The notes: generated by a model not told the origin, from the sequence alone. Positions 25,753 through 35,280 are shown, counted from the stretch's first letter. The stretch is DNA of 52,060 nt from Alkalibacterium sp. 20 (GCF_001885615.1 NZ_LSRN01000019.1:1-52060), one strand, 5' to 3'. Translations and numbers: made by a program.

Positions 25753-26517
25753 TTATTGATATAGACTAAACATCAAAACACCCGCTGCAATCGCAACATT
25801 CAATGACTCTGCCTGACCTTTTATAGGAATGTACAGGTTCTTGGTCGTTTGTTCCAATATATACGGGTCAACGCCGTTCCCTTCATTTCCTACAATCAAT
25901 CCGAAACGATTCTGTGGTTCTATGGAGCGATAAGAGACGGCATTTTTATCTAGAGCTGTGCCATAAACGGGTATTCCTTTATCTTTAAATGTAGTGATCC
26001 AATTTTCAATATCATCATGTATGATAGTCAGATGAAACTGACTTCCCTGCGCAGAACGAAGTGCTTTGGGATTATACACATCAACTGAGCCTGTTCCAAT
26101 GATGACCCCCTCAAATCCCGCTGCATCCGCAGTTCGAATCAGTGTCCCTAAATTTCCCGGGTCCTGCACTTGATCAAGCATCAAAACCGGTTTATCCCCC
26201 ACGATTTTATCAGCTGACTCTTCACTTTTAATCACGGCTGTAATTCCCTGTTCAGTCACGGCATCACTTAAAAGATCGGAAATCTCTTCTGTGACCAGAA
26301 CGACGCTGACCTTTCTTATGTCCAGTAATTCCGAATAATCTCCCACTTTATCTTCCCGAATTAAAATCACTTCAATTTCGGCTTTTGATCTCAGTGCTTC
26401 TTCTACTAAATGTAGTCCTTCAATCAAATATTTCCTCTGTCTCTTTCTTCCTTTTCTAGTCAGCAGTTTTTTCCACTCTTTTACTTGCTTGTTCTGTGTT
26501 GACTCAATTATTTCCAT
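25753..26517 (-). CDS. TrmH/SpoU-family RNA 2'-O-methyltransferase (YsgA-like)
   Basis: The 254-residue SPOUT enzyme has an N-terminal substrate-binding domain (to about 105; QVKEWKKLLTRKGRKRQRKY, LIEGLHLVEEAL) and a knotted SAM-binding domain with the three motifs: DPGNLGTLIRTADAAGFEGV, VGNEGNGVDP and IPIKGQAESLNVAIAAGVLM. Ribose methylation of rRNA or tRNA is expected; the exact site is unknown. The start at 26517 has GGAGG 9 nt upstream; a longer frame to 26565 contains that site. Bacillus ysgA lies just upstream of pheS, whereas here the gene is about 7 kb away. Confidence 0.9.
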   Translation of the reverse strand: MEIIESTQNKQVKEWKKLLTRKGRKRQRKYLIEGLHLVEEALRSKAEIEVILIREDKVGDYSELLDIRKVSVVLVTEEISDLLSDAVTEQGITAVIKSEESADKIVGDKPVLMLDQVQDPGNLGTLIRTADAAGFEGVIIGTGSVDVYNPKALRSAQGSQFHLTIIHDDIENWITTFKDKGIPVYGTALDKNAVSYRSIEPQNRFGLIVGNEGNGVDPYILEQTTKNLYIPIKGQAESLNVAIAAGVLMFSLYQ

Positions 26518-26565
26518 TACCTTTTCCTCCAACTCTGGTTCATCTAAATACAGTATACAGGACAA

Positions 26566-26603
26566 AAAAAAAGAGAGAAAGCAGTTTTGCTTTCTCTCCC
26601 TTT
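26566..26603 (-). terminator. Terminator downstream of the M23 protein gene
   Basis: GAGAGAAAGC pairs perfectly with GCTTTCTCTC around AGTTTT; on the minus strand it ends in a run of nine T residues. Confidence 0.9.
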
Positions 26604-26619
26604 TAAATATTTAGTTTTC

Positions 26620-28005
26620 TTAATTGATGTAGTTCATTGGATTAACGGTTGATCCGTTTTTATATACTTTGAAATCTAAATGAACACCAGTAGAATCTCC
26701 CGTAGTTCCCATGATACCTAATTGTTGCCCTTGTGAGACGCCTTGTCCACGCGTAACACTTAAGTTAGGCTGCATGTGTGAATAAACTGTTACGTATCCA
26801 TCACCATGATCAACTTTAACGTAATATCCAAGCGCACCATTAAAGCCAGCAGTCGTTACCGTACCGGCACGTGTTGCTACAATTGAGCCACTTCCAGCAA
26901 TATCAACGCCTGTATGGAGTCGACGGTCTCCAAAGATTGGATGTGTTCTCCAGCCATATGGTGAAGAAATCCGACCATTTGCCGGACGTGTCCATCCATT
27001 ACTTGCTGGAGCAGCGGCAGATGATGTATCGTTTGAGCTTGAATTACTTGAAGAAGTTGCAGCTTCAGCTTTCTCATTAGATGCTGCTTCTGCTTTTGCT
27101 ACTGCCGATTTAGCTGCTGCTTTAACACTTGCTGCTGCATCAGCCTTAGCTTGCGCTTCCGCTTCTTTTTGGCGTTCTTCTTCCGCTATACGAATAGCTT
27201 CTTGTCGTGCACGTTCTTCTTCAATAATACGCTGTTTTTCAGCTTTCATTTCATCATTTAAAGTACTTGTTCGTTCAGCAATAATCGTTTGTTCGTTAAT
27301 AAAAGATTTTCTTTCTTCTGCAGTCATTTCATATTTCTCTGCAATTTGTACGATTTTGTCATCTAACGCAACTCGCTGGTTTACTAAATTGTTACGGTTA
27401 ACTTCGAGTTGAGCCTTAACATTTTCCATTTCTTCTTGCTCAATTTTTACTTGTTTTTCAGTTTCTTCCAATGCGTTTTGGTCAGCAATCTGAGCTTCCA
27501 TAATATCTTGGTTTGCAGAAACGAGTTTGTTGACAACCCCGACACGTCCGATTAAATCCGACAAGCTATCTGCTGACATTAATAAATCTACAATATCAGA
27601 AGGGTTAGCGTTGGTTTGAACAGATCGTGCTTGTGATTCTAACTGCTCATTGCGTTGATCAATATTCGCCTGAAGCTGAGCGATCTCTGCTTGCAATTGT
27701 TCGATTTCTTCTTTAATACGTTTGATTTCTTTTTCCTGTTCACTGATTTCTACAATCAACACATCAATGTTTGCTTGTAGTTCAGCTACTTCTTCTTCTA
27801 ATTGTGCTTTTTCATTTTCAAGTGATTCCATTTGCTGTTCGCGGTTTTTTATCTCGCCGCCCACTTTTTGTGATTTTTTATTTAATTCTTGATGTTGGTT
27901 CTCTAAATCTTCTAATTTTTGAGATGCATCTACTTCTACTGGACGCATTAGAGGTCCCGCGAGTAGTACTGATGCCAGTGCTGTTACGATAAGTTTCTTA
28001 TTCAA
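26620..28005 (-). CDS. Secreted coiled-coil cell-wall protein with C-terminal M23 domain (PcsB/EnvC-like)
   Basis: The 461-residue protein has a Sec signal peptide (1 to about 27, cleavage near VDA-SQ), a long coiled coil (about 30-270), an Ala/Ser-rich linker and a C-terminal M23 domain starting GWRTHPIFGDRRLHTGVDIA. This is the layout of PcsB-type CwlO proteins that split the wall at the septum together with FtsEX. The first Zn ligands (H and D of HTGVD) are present, but the usual HxH motif reads HLDF, so one His is Asp. Activity may thus be lost or altered. The start is preceded by AGGAG. The upstream region holds a WalR-like repeat. Confidence 0.88.
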   Translation of the reverse strand: MNKKLIVTALASVLLAGPLMRPVEVDASQKLEDLENQHQELNKKSQKVGGEIKNREQQMESLENEKAQLEEEVAELQANIDVLIVEISEQEKEIKRIKEEIEQLQAEIAQLQANIDQRNEQLESQARSVQTNANPSDIVDLLMSADSLSDLIGRVGVVNKLVSANQDIMEAQIADQNALEETEKQVKIEQEEMENVKAQLEVNRNNLVNQRVALDDKIVQIAEKYEMTAEERKSFINEQTIIAERTSTLNDEMKAEKQRIIEEERARQEAIRIAEEERQKEAEAQAKADAAASVKAAAKSAVAKAEAASNEKAEAATSSSNSSSNDTSSAAAPASNGWTRPANGRISSPYGWRTHPIFGDRRLHTGVDIAGSGSIVATRAGTVTTAGFNGALGYYVKVDHGDGYVTVYSHMQPNLSVTRGQGVSQGQQLGIMGTTGDSTGVHLDFKVYKNGSTVNPMNYIN

Positions 28006-28537
28006 TTTGAAAAACTCCTAATCCATTAATATTCAGTCTAGCTGATTGGTTATTCATTATTATTTTAATATGATTTCAGTTTGTAATTAGTTGTATGCTC
28101 ATCTATTTTAAGCACTGAAATCATCATATCATAGGAACCGGTAGCATAAGATTTAAATCCTGTGACAAAACAAGTAGATATCTGTTACACAACTGTATTG
28201 TTTGAAGAAAAAATGACAAGTCGCAAGCCTTATAAATACTGTTATGTAGCCTTTCTTCTTAATTTAATCGCTTTTCCCCAAAAAAACACATCTAAATAAA
28301 GTGAACAAAAGGTGACAGAACAAGTTTTGATTTGACATTTTTTCATACTATTTAAACTGTATAACCCGAATTACAGTTTAATTCCCTATACATTTTAGAC
28401 GTCATAATCGAGTTGAGTAAATCGTTTTCAAAATGAATATTATGCATTATTTACTATTTATAAACAATTTTCCCCTTTATACTTACAGTCTCTCTTTTAA
28501 TTTGCTATTCTAGTTAAGGATAGAAAGGAAGACACTT
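28006..28537. other. Divergent 530-bp intergenic region with a WalR-like repeat
   Basis: No ORF is supported. TGTTAC-N5-TGTATT at 28183-28199 differs by one base from the WalR consensus TGTWAH-N5-TGTWAH, and PcsB-type genes are WalRK targets in streptococci. It lies about 180 nt upstream of the M23 gene, in plus orientation, so its role is uncertain. AGAAAGGAAG before 28538 serves the GNAT gene. Confidence 0.35.
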
Positions 28538-29302
28538 ATGGTTACATTTGAAGCTATTGCTACACATAGCACACTGATCGACGAAAATGACTTTTTTAGT
28601 CACTATTATAATTCTGAGGCGCCATTTAGATATGATTCAAACTTTTTCCAATTGAAGTACTCCCCTATAAAAGTAGAATTTGAATTGATAGAAACGATGC
28701 ACTGGACCTTTTCAGAAGAGTATGACTTGACTCATGTCAAATTCTATTGGCCCGAAAATCAAGGCATCCATCCTGATACTTTAGATTATTTAAATCAAGA
28801 AGAGTATGGCTTGGAAAAATTGGAACTATATTCCATTACGCCTTCAGACTTTGCTGTTACTACTGAAAATCCGGATATCAGCATCCAAGTGGTCACTTAT
28901 GATAACTTGAATATATTTAAATCGATCAATTATATAGAAGACAAAATCATTTCAACATCTTTTGCAGGAGCCAAGCAACCTTTTTATGATAAACTTTTTC
29001 AAGATGAATCGATTACTTTCTTATTAGCCTACTACAAAGGAAAGGCTGCTGGCTCCTGTATAATAGTTGAGAGTGCTGAAGGATTGGAACTGGATGATCT
29101 GTTTACACTCAAAGAATATCGTCTGAGAGGCGTAGCCAAAGCGTTACTTGATTATATAATCAAGCAAGCTGCTTCTAAGCAAAAAATAGTGTTCCTCGTT
29201 GCGGATGCAGAAGATTCCCCAAAAGAGATGTATTTAAAATCTGGATTCAATTATGAAGGTTTTCGTATTGGGGCTCAAAAAATGATAAAAGGAGATGATT
29301 AA
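28538..29302 (+). CDS. GNAT-family N-acetyltransferase, N-terminally extended
   Basis: The 254-residue protein has an N-terminal region of about 110 residues not typical of GNAT enzymes and a C-terminal GNAT domain (about 112-254). The acetyl-CoA loop reads LRGVAKALLDYIIKQA, with a preceding beta4 strand GLELDDLFTL and a final VADAEDSPKEMYLKSGFNYE. The acceptor is unknown. The start has AGAAAGGAAG upstream. The next gene, another GNAT, starts 1 nt after the stop, so the two are coupled. Confidence 0.85.
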   Translation: MVTFEAIATHSTLIDENDFFSHYYNSEAPFRYDSNFFQLKYSPIKVEFELIETMHWTFSEEYDLTHVKFYWPENQGIHPDTLDYLNQEEYGLEKLELYSITPSDFAVTTENPDISIQVVTYDNLNIFKSINYIEDKIISTSFAGAKQPFYDKLFQDESITFLLAYYKGKAAGSCIIVESAEGLELDDLFTLKEYRLRGVAKALLDYIIKQAASKQKIVFLVADAEDSPKEMYLKSGFNYEGFRIGAQKMIKGDD

Positions 29303-30325
29303 ATGACTGAACACATCCGCCAATTAACAGCAGATGATCTAACTTATTATGAAAAGATGCAAACTGGCTTAGACAGTGATTACATGATCCCAGTCTTTGA
29401 CCAAATTACGAGTGGCGCTAACTACTTGTATGGTTTATTTGTATCGGACGAGCTTGTCGCCTTATCAGGTTTCACTCTGTTCAAAGATTATTATGCTATG
29501 CTCGGTCGTTTAAGAACAGATCAGCGTTTTAGAAAAAGTGGCTATGGGACAAAGATTGTCGAATACAGTTTAAACCAGGCACTCGCCCATCCGGATGTTA
29601 AATGGATCGGTGCGAACACAGAACAACACAACCAAGCCGCTCAATCAGTGTTGAAGAAAGTAGGCTTACCTCCTGTCAAACTTCTCTATGCGGCTCAAAC
29701 AACTACAATAGAAGCGCTTGTTTCAGATGCTACACTTTTATGGAAGGAAGAGATAGATAAAAGTGCGAAAATGAACTGGATCAGACAAACGTATCTACAT
29801 CCGGCATTTGATAAAAAAGTATTTCCTTTGGAAGCGTATTACCCTTTCCCGGTCAGTGAAGAAATGTTTGAAGATTCAATCGACCAGTGGCACTTTTTTG
29901 AGAATGAAGATAAAACGCGCTGCGTCATCATGTGGGAAGAATTTAAAGGAGTTAACTATCTCCATGTCGTCTATCCCTGGCATGATTTCTTGGATCAGCC
30001 TGGCCTTTTCGATATCGTGCAACAGGAGTTGAAGAAGGCACAACAGAACGATAGCAAAACAAAAATATGGTGGGATTTTTCAGAAACTGATGTGGCTCTT
30101 CTTCCTAGTGATCATCCATTTGAATTAGGTTCTCCTTGGATACTATACGGTTTATCAAAAGAGGCGCTTTTAACGGATGACGTTACAGGCTCTATCAAGA
30201 GAGCGAATGAACTCATTCAAAGTGTTGAAGATGAATTAAATGATTTAGAACAGCTAATCAATCAGGAAGCAGACACCCTTGAATCTCTTTCTGATCAACT
30301 GAAAGACAATGAACAATCGCTTTAG
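29303..30325 (+). CDS. GNAT-family N-acetyltransferase with large C-terminal extension
   Basis: The 340-residue protein has a GNAT domain in the first 150 residues (beta4 with ALSGFTLFKDYYAMLGRLRT; acetyl-CoA loop QRFRKSGYGTKIVEYSL; GANTEQHNQAAQSVLKKVGL). About 190 residues follow that I do not recognise, ending in a short acidic coiled coil (VEDELNDLEQLINQEADTL). It is translationally coupled to the first GNAT (adjacent stop and start, GGAG inside the preceding gene). The pair may act on one substrate in sequence or as a heteromer; this is inference. Confidence 0.83.
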   Translation: MTEHIRQLTADDLTYYEKMQTGLDSDYMIPVFDQITSGANYLYGLFVSDELVALSGFTLFKDYYAMLGRLRTDQRFRKSGYGTKIVEYSLNQALAHPDVKWIGANTEQHNQAAQSVLKKVGLPPVKLLYAAQTTTIEALVSDATLLWKEEIDKSAKMNWIRQTYLHPAFDKKVFPLEAYYPFPVSEEMFEDSIDQWHFFENEDKTRCVIMWEEFKGVNYLHVVYPWHDFLDQPGLFDIVQQELKKAQQNDSKTKIWWDFSETDVALLPSDHPFELGSPWILYGLSKEALLTDDVTGSIKRANELIQSVEDELNDLEQLINQEADTLESLSDQLKDNEQSL

Positions 30326-30341
30326 TTTTTCGGTGCAATCA

Positions 30342-30388
30342 TTAATCGTGTTGGTGGGTTCTAACGAACTCACCAACACGATTTTTTG
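30342..30388 (+). terminator. Terminator after the GNAT pair
   Basis: AATCGTGTTGGTG pairs with CACCAACACGATT, extended by GTTC/GAAC around TAAC, and is followed by a T-run. Confidence 0.92.
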
Positions 30389-30592
30389 TTGTGTAAAATC
30401 GATCACCAACCGTTTACATTTTAACCATTCTCTCATTATAGCCACATTGATTGTGAACCAGTGAACGAAATATTTTTTTCGTTCCGGAAAGCATATGTTT
30501 TTTCACGAATCATCATTGTTAAGAGCAATATATAGCAGTATACTTAAAGTGAAATTATTAGTAATAAACTTATTATACGAGGAGAGGTTATT

Positions 30593-31872
30593 ATGTTGGC
30601 ATCAAAATCAATACCGAAAGTATCTAGCTCCCAACCGATTTTTGGCTTTGTTTTTTTAGGAATTATTTTATTTATGGGGGCCATTTTTTAGAGTCCGGTA
30701 TGTTGTTTTTCCGCTTGCTAATGGGATTGACATTGGGCTATGCACTATCACGCGCGTACACAGGCTTTGCCGGTAGTGTCAATCGTGCTTACACTACTGG
30801 GTCAACGAAATTATTGCGTACATTGATGTTTATGTTTTTCATTTCATCATTGATCACGGCTGCTTTCTTGTTTAATGCGGATCCCACTACTTTTGGGTTA
30901 TGGATCAATCCGATCAACTTCGGCTTACTGGCTGGTGGTGCGTTATTTGGATTTGGAATGTCCTTTTCCGCCTGTTGCGATTCTGGAGTGCTGACCGACT
31001 TGGTTACTGCTTTACCCCGTGCATTAGTCACTTTAGTATTTTTTGGAATGGGTGTTTTCATAGGATTCCCTATCGAACGCTCCAGTGAATTTGTAACAGC
31101 AACTTGGCTTAACACTGGTACGTTTGAGACCGGTGTGTTCTTCCCCGATTTATTTAAATGGGACGGCTTGAACGGTTACTTGGGTGCCATTGTATTAACA
31201 GCTCTCTTGTGTGGCATTGTCGTTTTCCTCAGTTTGAAATTTGAAAGTTCACGCAAACGCAACAATACGTATGCTTGACACTTCATAGAAAAACGTCAAG
31301 ATGAACCTGATACTTTTGATTCAAAAGATTACAGCTTGTTCTCAAACGAAACCTATAACCGTTTGTTTGTTCGTCCATGGACTTTGAAACAAGACGCCGT
31401 AACAATCGCGTTGGTCTTTGCTTTATTAATGGGTGTGACAGGTTCTGGTTGGGGTGCTTCTACTCCCTATGGTTTCTGGTTTGGGAAAGTCCTGATGCTG
31501 TTTGGTGTTTCTGCAGAAGCTTTAGCTAATTTCACACTTGGCGCTCCTGAACATTACAGTGCACCCTTCTTTAGTCATCCAGTCAATACACAAAATGCCG
31601 GTATTTTTTTAGGGACAGTTTTCTTCTTGCTCACTGCCAATAGATTTAAAGAAGTCTTTATGTCTGAAATGAGTTTGTCCGTACGTCAGTTCTTCTTATT
31701 TGCTTTAGGTGGCTTATCTATGGGATTAGGAACACGTTTAGCTAATGGTTGTAACGTCGGTGCTTTATATACACCTATCGCACAATTCTCCTTATCCGGC
31801 TGGGTCTTCTTGGCTGTGATGATTCTCGGTGGTATTGTCGGAAACAAATTTGCAAAAGTTTGGTTTAAATAA
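30593..31872 (+). pseudogene. YeeE/YedE-family transporter, broken by a frameshift and an in-frame TGA
   Basis: Two YeeE/YedE half-repeats, typical of thiosulfate/sulfur-compound transporters, are present with their Cys motifs (FSACCDSG; ANGCNVGAL). The gene starts at ATG 30593 after GAGGAGAGG; 32 codons are read before a stop caused by one missing T in a six-T run at 30684-30689. After the shift the first half is open to a TGA at 31276-31278; the second half continues in the same frame beyond it (HFIEKRQDEPDTFDSKDYSL) to 31872. Repaired, it would be about 425 residues with roughly ten membrane segments, normal for the family. As it stands, two separate partial proteins could be made from internal starts, but a pseudogene is more likely. 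Confidence 0.8.
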
Positions 31873-31965
31873 AGAAATAGCTTGCGACAAGAGGCATTAC
31901 GGACTGAAACACTTTACAAAAATTCGGAAATCAAATTAAGGATCGGAATTTTTCGGTTCTATAAT

Positions 31966-32010
31966 TTATCGTATCGGCGCGTTCTTACGAACATACCGAT
32001 ACGATTTTTA
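31966..32010 (+). terminator. Terminator after the YeeE/YedE gene
   Basis: ATCGTATCGG pairs with CCGATACGAT, with GTTC/GAAC inside the loop, and is followed by TTTTTA. Confidence 0.85.
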
Positions 32011-32021
32011 TATATCACTAT

Positions 32022-32072
32022 AAAAAGCCCTAACTGATAAGGTTTCATTCCTTTTCGGCTAGGGCTTTTCAT
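32022..32072 (-). terminator. Terminator downstream of the oligoendopeptidase gene
   Basis: AAAAGCCCTA pairs with TAGGGCTTTT around an imperfect inner stem (AAGG/CCTT). It has a T-rich side on the minus strand just past the stop at 32089. Confidence 0.8.
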
Positions 32073-32088
32073 ATTTAATTAGTTTGTT

Positions 32089-33786
32089 TTACAGCTTTGT
32101 ATCGTCAACGGCTTCCAGCGCTTCATCAATCGTTTCGATGACACGTTCCAGTGAACCTTCTTCAAAGGGTGAACGCAAGTTGGCTGCTTCAACAGTTTCG
32201 AGGAAGCTCTTCGTTCCGCCCGCTTCACAAATCGTCATATAGTCTCCCCACGCCTTGTCATCCTGGTCAACGATGGCACGTTTCCAGAACTGTAACGCAC
32301 AGACTTGAGCAAGCGTATAATCAATGTAGTAAAATGGTGAAGTGAAAATGTGACCCTGTCTGAACCAGTACGTTCCTTTATCCAAGAAATCACTCTCTGA
32401 ATAATCACGTTCTGGCAGGTACTGTTTCTCCAGTCTTCGCCAGCATGCTTTACGTTCAGCCGGTGACCACTCGGGATTTTCATAGACTTCGTGCTGGAAG
32501 TGATCCACCAGGACACCATACGGAAGAAAACGAATGGCGCTACTCAAGTGGTCAAACTTGTACTTTTCAGTCTGTTCTTTAAAGAATAATTCCATCCACG
32601 GATACGTAAAGAATTCCATACTCATGGAGTGGATTTCACAGGTTTCAAATGTTGGAAAGACGATCTCAGGCTGTTTGATCCAGCGAGACTGATACACCTG
32701 GAACGCATGCCCCGCTTCGTGTGTCAAGACGTCAATGTCTCCAGAAGTACCATTAAAGTTTGCAAAAATGAACGGGGACTGATAGTCAGGAATATACGTG
32801 CAGTATCCCCCACTCGCTTTTCCTTCTTTGGAAAGCAGGTCAACCAGATCCTTGTCAAATAAGAAATCGATAAATTCAGCTGTCTGATCGCTCAATTCGT
32901 GATACATTTTGCGGCCATTCTCAATAATATAGTCTGGATCCCCCTGAGGAGTCGGATTGCCATCTAAAAATTGTAACGTTTCGTCATAGTGTTTCATCTC
33001 TTTTATACCGATGCGATCTGCTTGTCTCTTGGCTAATTTTTTGGTTACAGGCACAACATAGTCAAGTACCTGATTACGGTAAACTTCCACCATTTTTCGG
33101 TCATAATCAAAGCGTTTCATTCTGACATAACCCAGTTCAACAAAGTCTTTATAACCAAGCTTTTTAGCTATTTGATCTCTCACATTGACGAGTTCATCAT
33201 ACATACTGTCCAGATTTTCTTCGTTTTTTTCAAAGAAACTCAATTGTGCGTCCGAAGCTTCTTTTCTAATAGTGCGGTCTGTCGACTGTAAGTAAGGTCC
33301 AAATTGTGACAACGTCAATGTTTTACCATCAAATTCGATTTCTGCAGAAGCGATGAGTTTTTGATAATCACTGCTCAGCTGGTTTTCTTTTTGTAATAAC
33401 TCAATGACACTTGAATCAAATGAATCCAATTCAAACTGCATATTCTGGATGAATGTCCGCGGGTAAGCTTCCTTCACTTCGTCCAAATAAGGTGAATTCA
33501 TGATCGCTTTATAATAGGTGATGCTCAATTCCTGATAAAGCGGACCATACTCATTCCAATACTGATCTTCCTGTTCGTAAAAATCGTCTTTCGTATTGAT
33601 GGAGTAGCGAATAGAAGCAAGCGTCCCCATTGTTTCTAGTGAAGCAGAAAGTGCAGATATTTCATCGACTGTTTCTTTCAAATCGTCTAAAGACTTGGCA
33701 TCCTTGAGCTGCTCAACTAAATGCATAAAATCTTTTTTATATAAATCATAATCTGGTCTTTCATAAGTATAATCATTAAATTTCAT
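32089..33786 (-). CDS. M3-family oligoendopeptidase (PepF-type)
   Basis: The 565-residue cytosolic zinc metallopeptidase has the catalytic HEAGH motif (LTHEAGHAFQVYQSRW, near residue 350) and the third Zn ligand region (TCEIHSMSMEFFTYPW). It hydrolyses short peptides. Its length agrees with the M3 oligoendopeptidase subfamily rather than the roughly 600-residue PepF of Lactococcus. The start at 33786 is preceded by GGAGGG. The gene is monocistronic, convergent with the YeeE/YedE gene and divergent from rpoN. Confidence 0.92.
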   Translation of the reverse strand: MKFNDYTYERPDYDLYKKDFMHLVEQLKDAKSLDDLKETVDEISALSASLETMGTLASIRYSINTKDDFYEQEDQYWNEYGPLYQELSITYYKAIMNSPYLDEVKEAYPRTFIQNMQFELDSFDSSVIELLQKENQLSSDYQKLIASAEIEFDGKTLTLSQFGPYLQSTDRTIRKEASDAQLSFFEKNEENLDSMYDELVNVRDQIAKKLGYKDFVELGYVRMKRFDYDRKMVEVYRNQVLDYVVPVTKKLAKRQADRIGIKEMKHYDETLQFLDGNPTPQGDPDYIIENGRKMYHELSDQTAEFIDFLFDKDLVDLLSKEGKASGGYCTYIPDYQSPFIFANFNGTSGDIDVLTHEAGHAFQVYQSRWIKQPEIVFPTFETCEIHSMSMEFFTYPWMELFFKEQTEKYKFDHLSSAIRFLPYGVLVDHFQHEVYENPEWSPAERKACWRRLEKQYLPERDYSESDFLDKGTYWFRQGHIFTSPFYYIDYTLAQVCALQFWKRAIVDQDDKAWGDYMTICEAGGTKSFLETVEAANLRSPFEEGSLERVIETIDEALEAVDDTKL

Positions 33787-33921
33787 TTTATCCCTCCACT
33801 ATTCATAAGTTATGATAAGTATATCATAGAGATTATAATTTCAATATAAAGATATCATGAAAATCTTATTTCGAAAGGTCTCTTATCTAAGGTTTTCCTA
33901 TTCATTTATGATTAGCCGAAT

Positions 33922-33957
33922 ACGCAAACTTTTTGCGTTGGTCAAAGTCAACGCAAA
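33922..33957. promoter_or_regulatory. Triple ACGCAAA dyad upstream of rpoN
   Basis: ACGCAAA (33922-33928), TTTGCGT (33932-33938) and ACGCAAA (33951-33957) form two overlapping inverted repeats 43 nt upstream of the rpoN start. A further dyad AGTTTA-TGG-TAAACT follows near 33965. This looks like an operator for a dimeric regulator; the regulator is unknown. Confidence 0.45.
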
Positions 33958-33999
33958 TAACACAGTTTATGGTAAACTGGACAAGAAAGGAGGGGTATT

Positions 34000-35280
34000 A
34001 TGGACTATAGACAACAGCCCATGCAACGTCAAACACAAAAACAGGCTTATATCCCTAATTTAGTGCAAGGTGTACATTTGCTCCAACTCAACCGAATAGA
34101 CCTTTCTACTTATTTAACCAATCAAATTCTAGAGAACCCCTTTATTGACATTCCAGACCGGGAAAACCGGCTGGTTCAATCCGCACTCAAAGAGACAGCT
34201 TCTGCTATCGAACAAACGACAGCTAGTCAGCCTTCGCTTCATGACTTTTTAAAAGAACAAATCGAGTTGTTCTACCGAAAAACATACTTACGCGAGCTCA
34301 TCTTCTGGTGGGTCAATCAGCTCGATCATAGAGGTTATGTAACGAAAAGCGTCGATGAAGCCTTGGTGGATACCAGCGCTTCATCAGTTGAGCTTATCGA
34401 TGCTCTGACATTGCTGCAGCAGCATGATCCCCCTGGTATCGGTGCACGCACACTTAAAGAATGTTTACTATTGCAGACGGAACGCTTGGATTTCGCTCCA
34501 AATATAGCTTATATTGTTATAGAGGAAAACCTGGAATCCTTGACAAATAATAACTGGGCAACGTTAGCCAAAATCTACAACGTGAACGAAGAAGACATCA
34601 AAGCAGTGTCTCAGTTTATCAAAAATTTGACCCCTTCGCCAGGTGAAGCTTATCAGTCCGCTTTCACACCGTTTGTCTTGCCTGAACTGAGTGTTCACAT
34701 TGATAAACAGGAATTGGTCATCAATGAAACAAAATACAAAACACCTTTGTTGACCTTTAACCATGACTATTTTGAAGAGATGAGTGCATCAGACGATACT
34801 GATTTAAAAGCTTATATCAAAGAAAAAAAACAGGAATACGAAACGCTCCAGACCAGCTTGCAAAAACGCAAAGAAACCATTCTACGTGTGGGTACGGCAA
34901 TCATCATGCACCAGCATGCCTTCTTTAAAGACAAGTCTGCGTCACTCGTTCCTCTCCAGTTAAATGATCTAGCCGAAGAGTTACATCTCAATCAATCAAC
35001 CATCAGTCGGGCTGTAAGAGAGACCTATATCGCAACGCCTTTTGGTTCTTATGAATTGAAATCCTTTTTATCGCGACGGTCTAGTCAGTCTGACGTCTCT
35101 AAAGATCACATCATGCAGGCTTTGGATCAACTGATCAACTCAGAAAATAAAACAAAACCGTTATCTGATCAAGCACTATCGGATGCCTTAAAAAGACAAG
35201 ATATCACGTTATCACGGAGAGGCGTCACTAAATACCGTAAACAACTGGATGTTCCCTCTTCAAAGCAACGAAAAAATTAA
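34000..35280 (+). CDS. rpoN: RNA polymerase sigma-54 factor
   Basis: The 426-residue sigma-54 begins with the Gln-rich activator-interacting region I (QQPMQRQTQKQAYI), then LVQGVHLLQLNRIDLSTYLT. It has the core-binding region (about 60-190), the DNA-binding HTH (LAEELHLNQSTISRAVRETY) and a C-terminal RpoN box (LSRRGVTKYRKQL). The start has AAAGGAGGGG upstream. It reads -24/-12 promoters such as the one at 38783-38798 when helped by the activator encoded at 38892. It converges with the PTS operon and shares a terminator with it. Confidence 0.93.
   Translation: MDYRQQPMQRQTQKQAYIPNLVQGVHLLQLNRIDLSTYLTNQILENPFIDIPDRENRLVQSALKETASAIEQTTASQPSLHDFLKEQIELFYRKTYLRELIFWWVNQLDHRGYVTKSVDEALVDTSASSVELIDALTLLQQHDPPGIGARTLKECLLLQTERLDFAPNIAYIVIEENLESLTNNNWATLAKIYNVNEEDIKAVSQFIKNLTPSPGEAYQSAFTPFVLPELSVHIDKQELVINETKYKTPLLTFNHDYFEEMSASDDTDLKAYIKEKKQEYETLQTSLQKRKETILRVGTAIIMHQHAFFKDKSASLVPLQLNDLAEELHLNQSTISRAVRETYIATPFGSYELKSFLSRRSSQSDVSKDHIMQALDQLINSENKTKPLSDQALSDALKRQDITLSRRGVTKYRKQLDVPSSKQRKN

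Noticed and set aside
31276-31278. Selenocysteine at the in-frame TGA of the YeeE/YedE gene
   Set aside because: The gene also has an upstream frameshift, the TGA is in a poorly conserved loop, and no SECIS-like stem was evident immediately after it.
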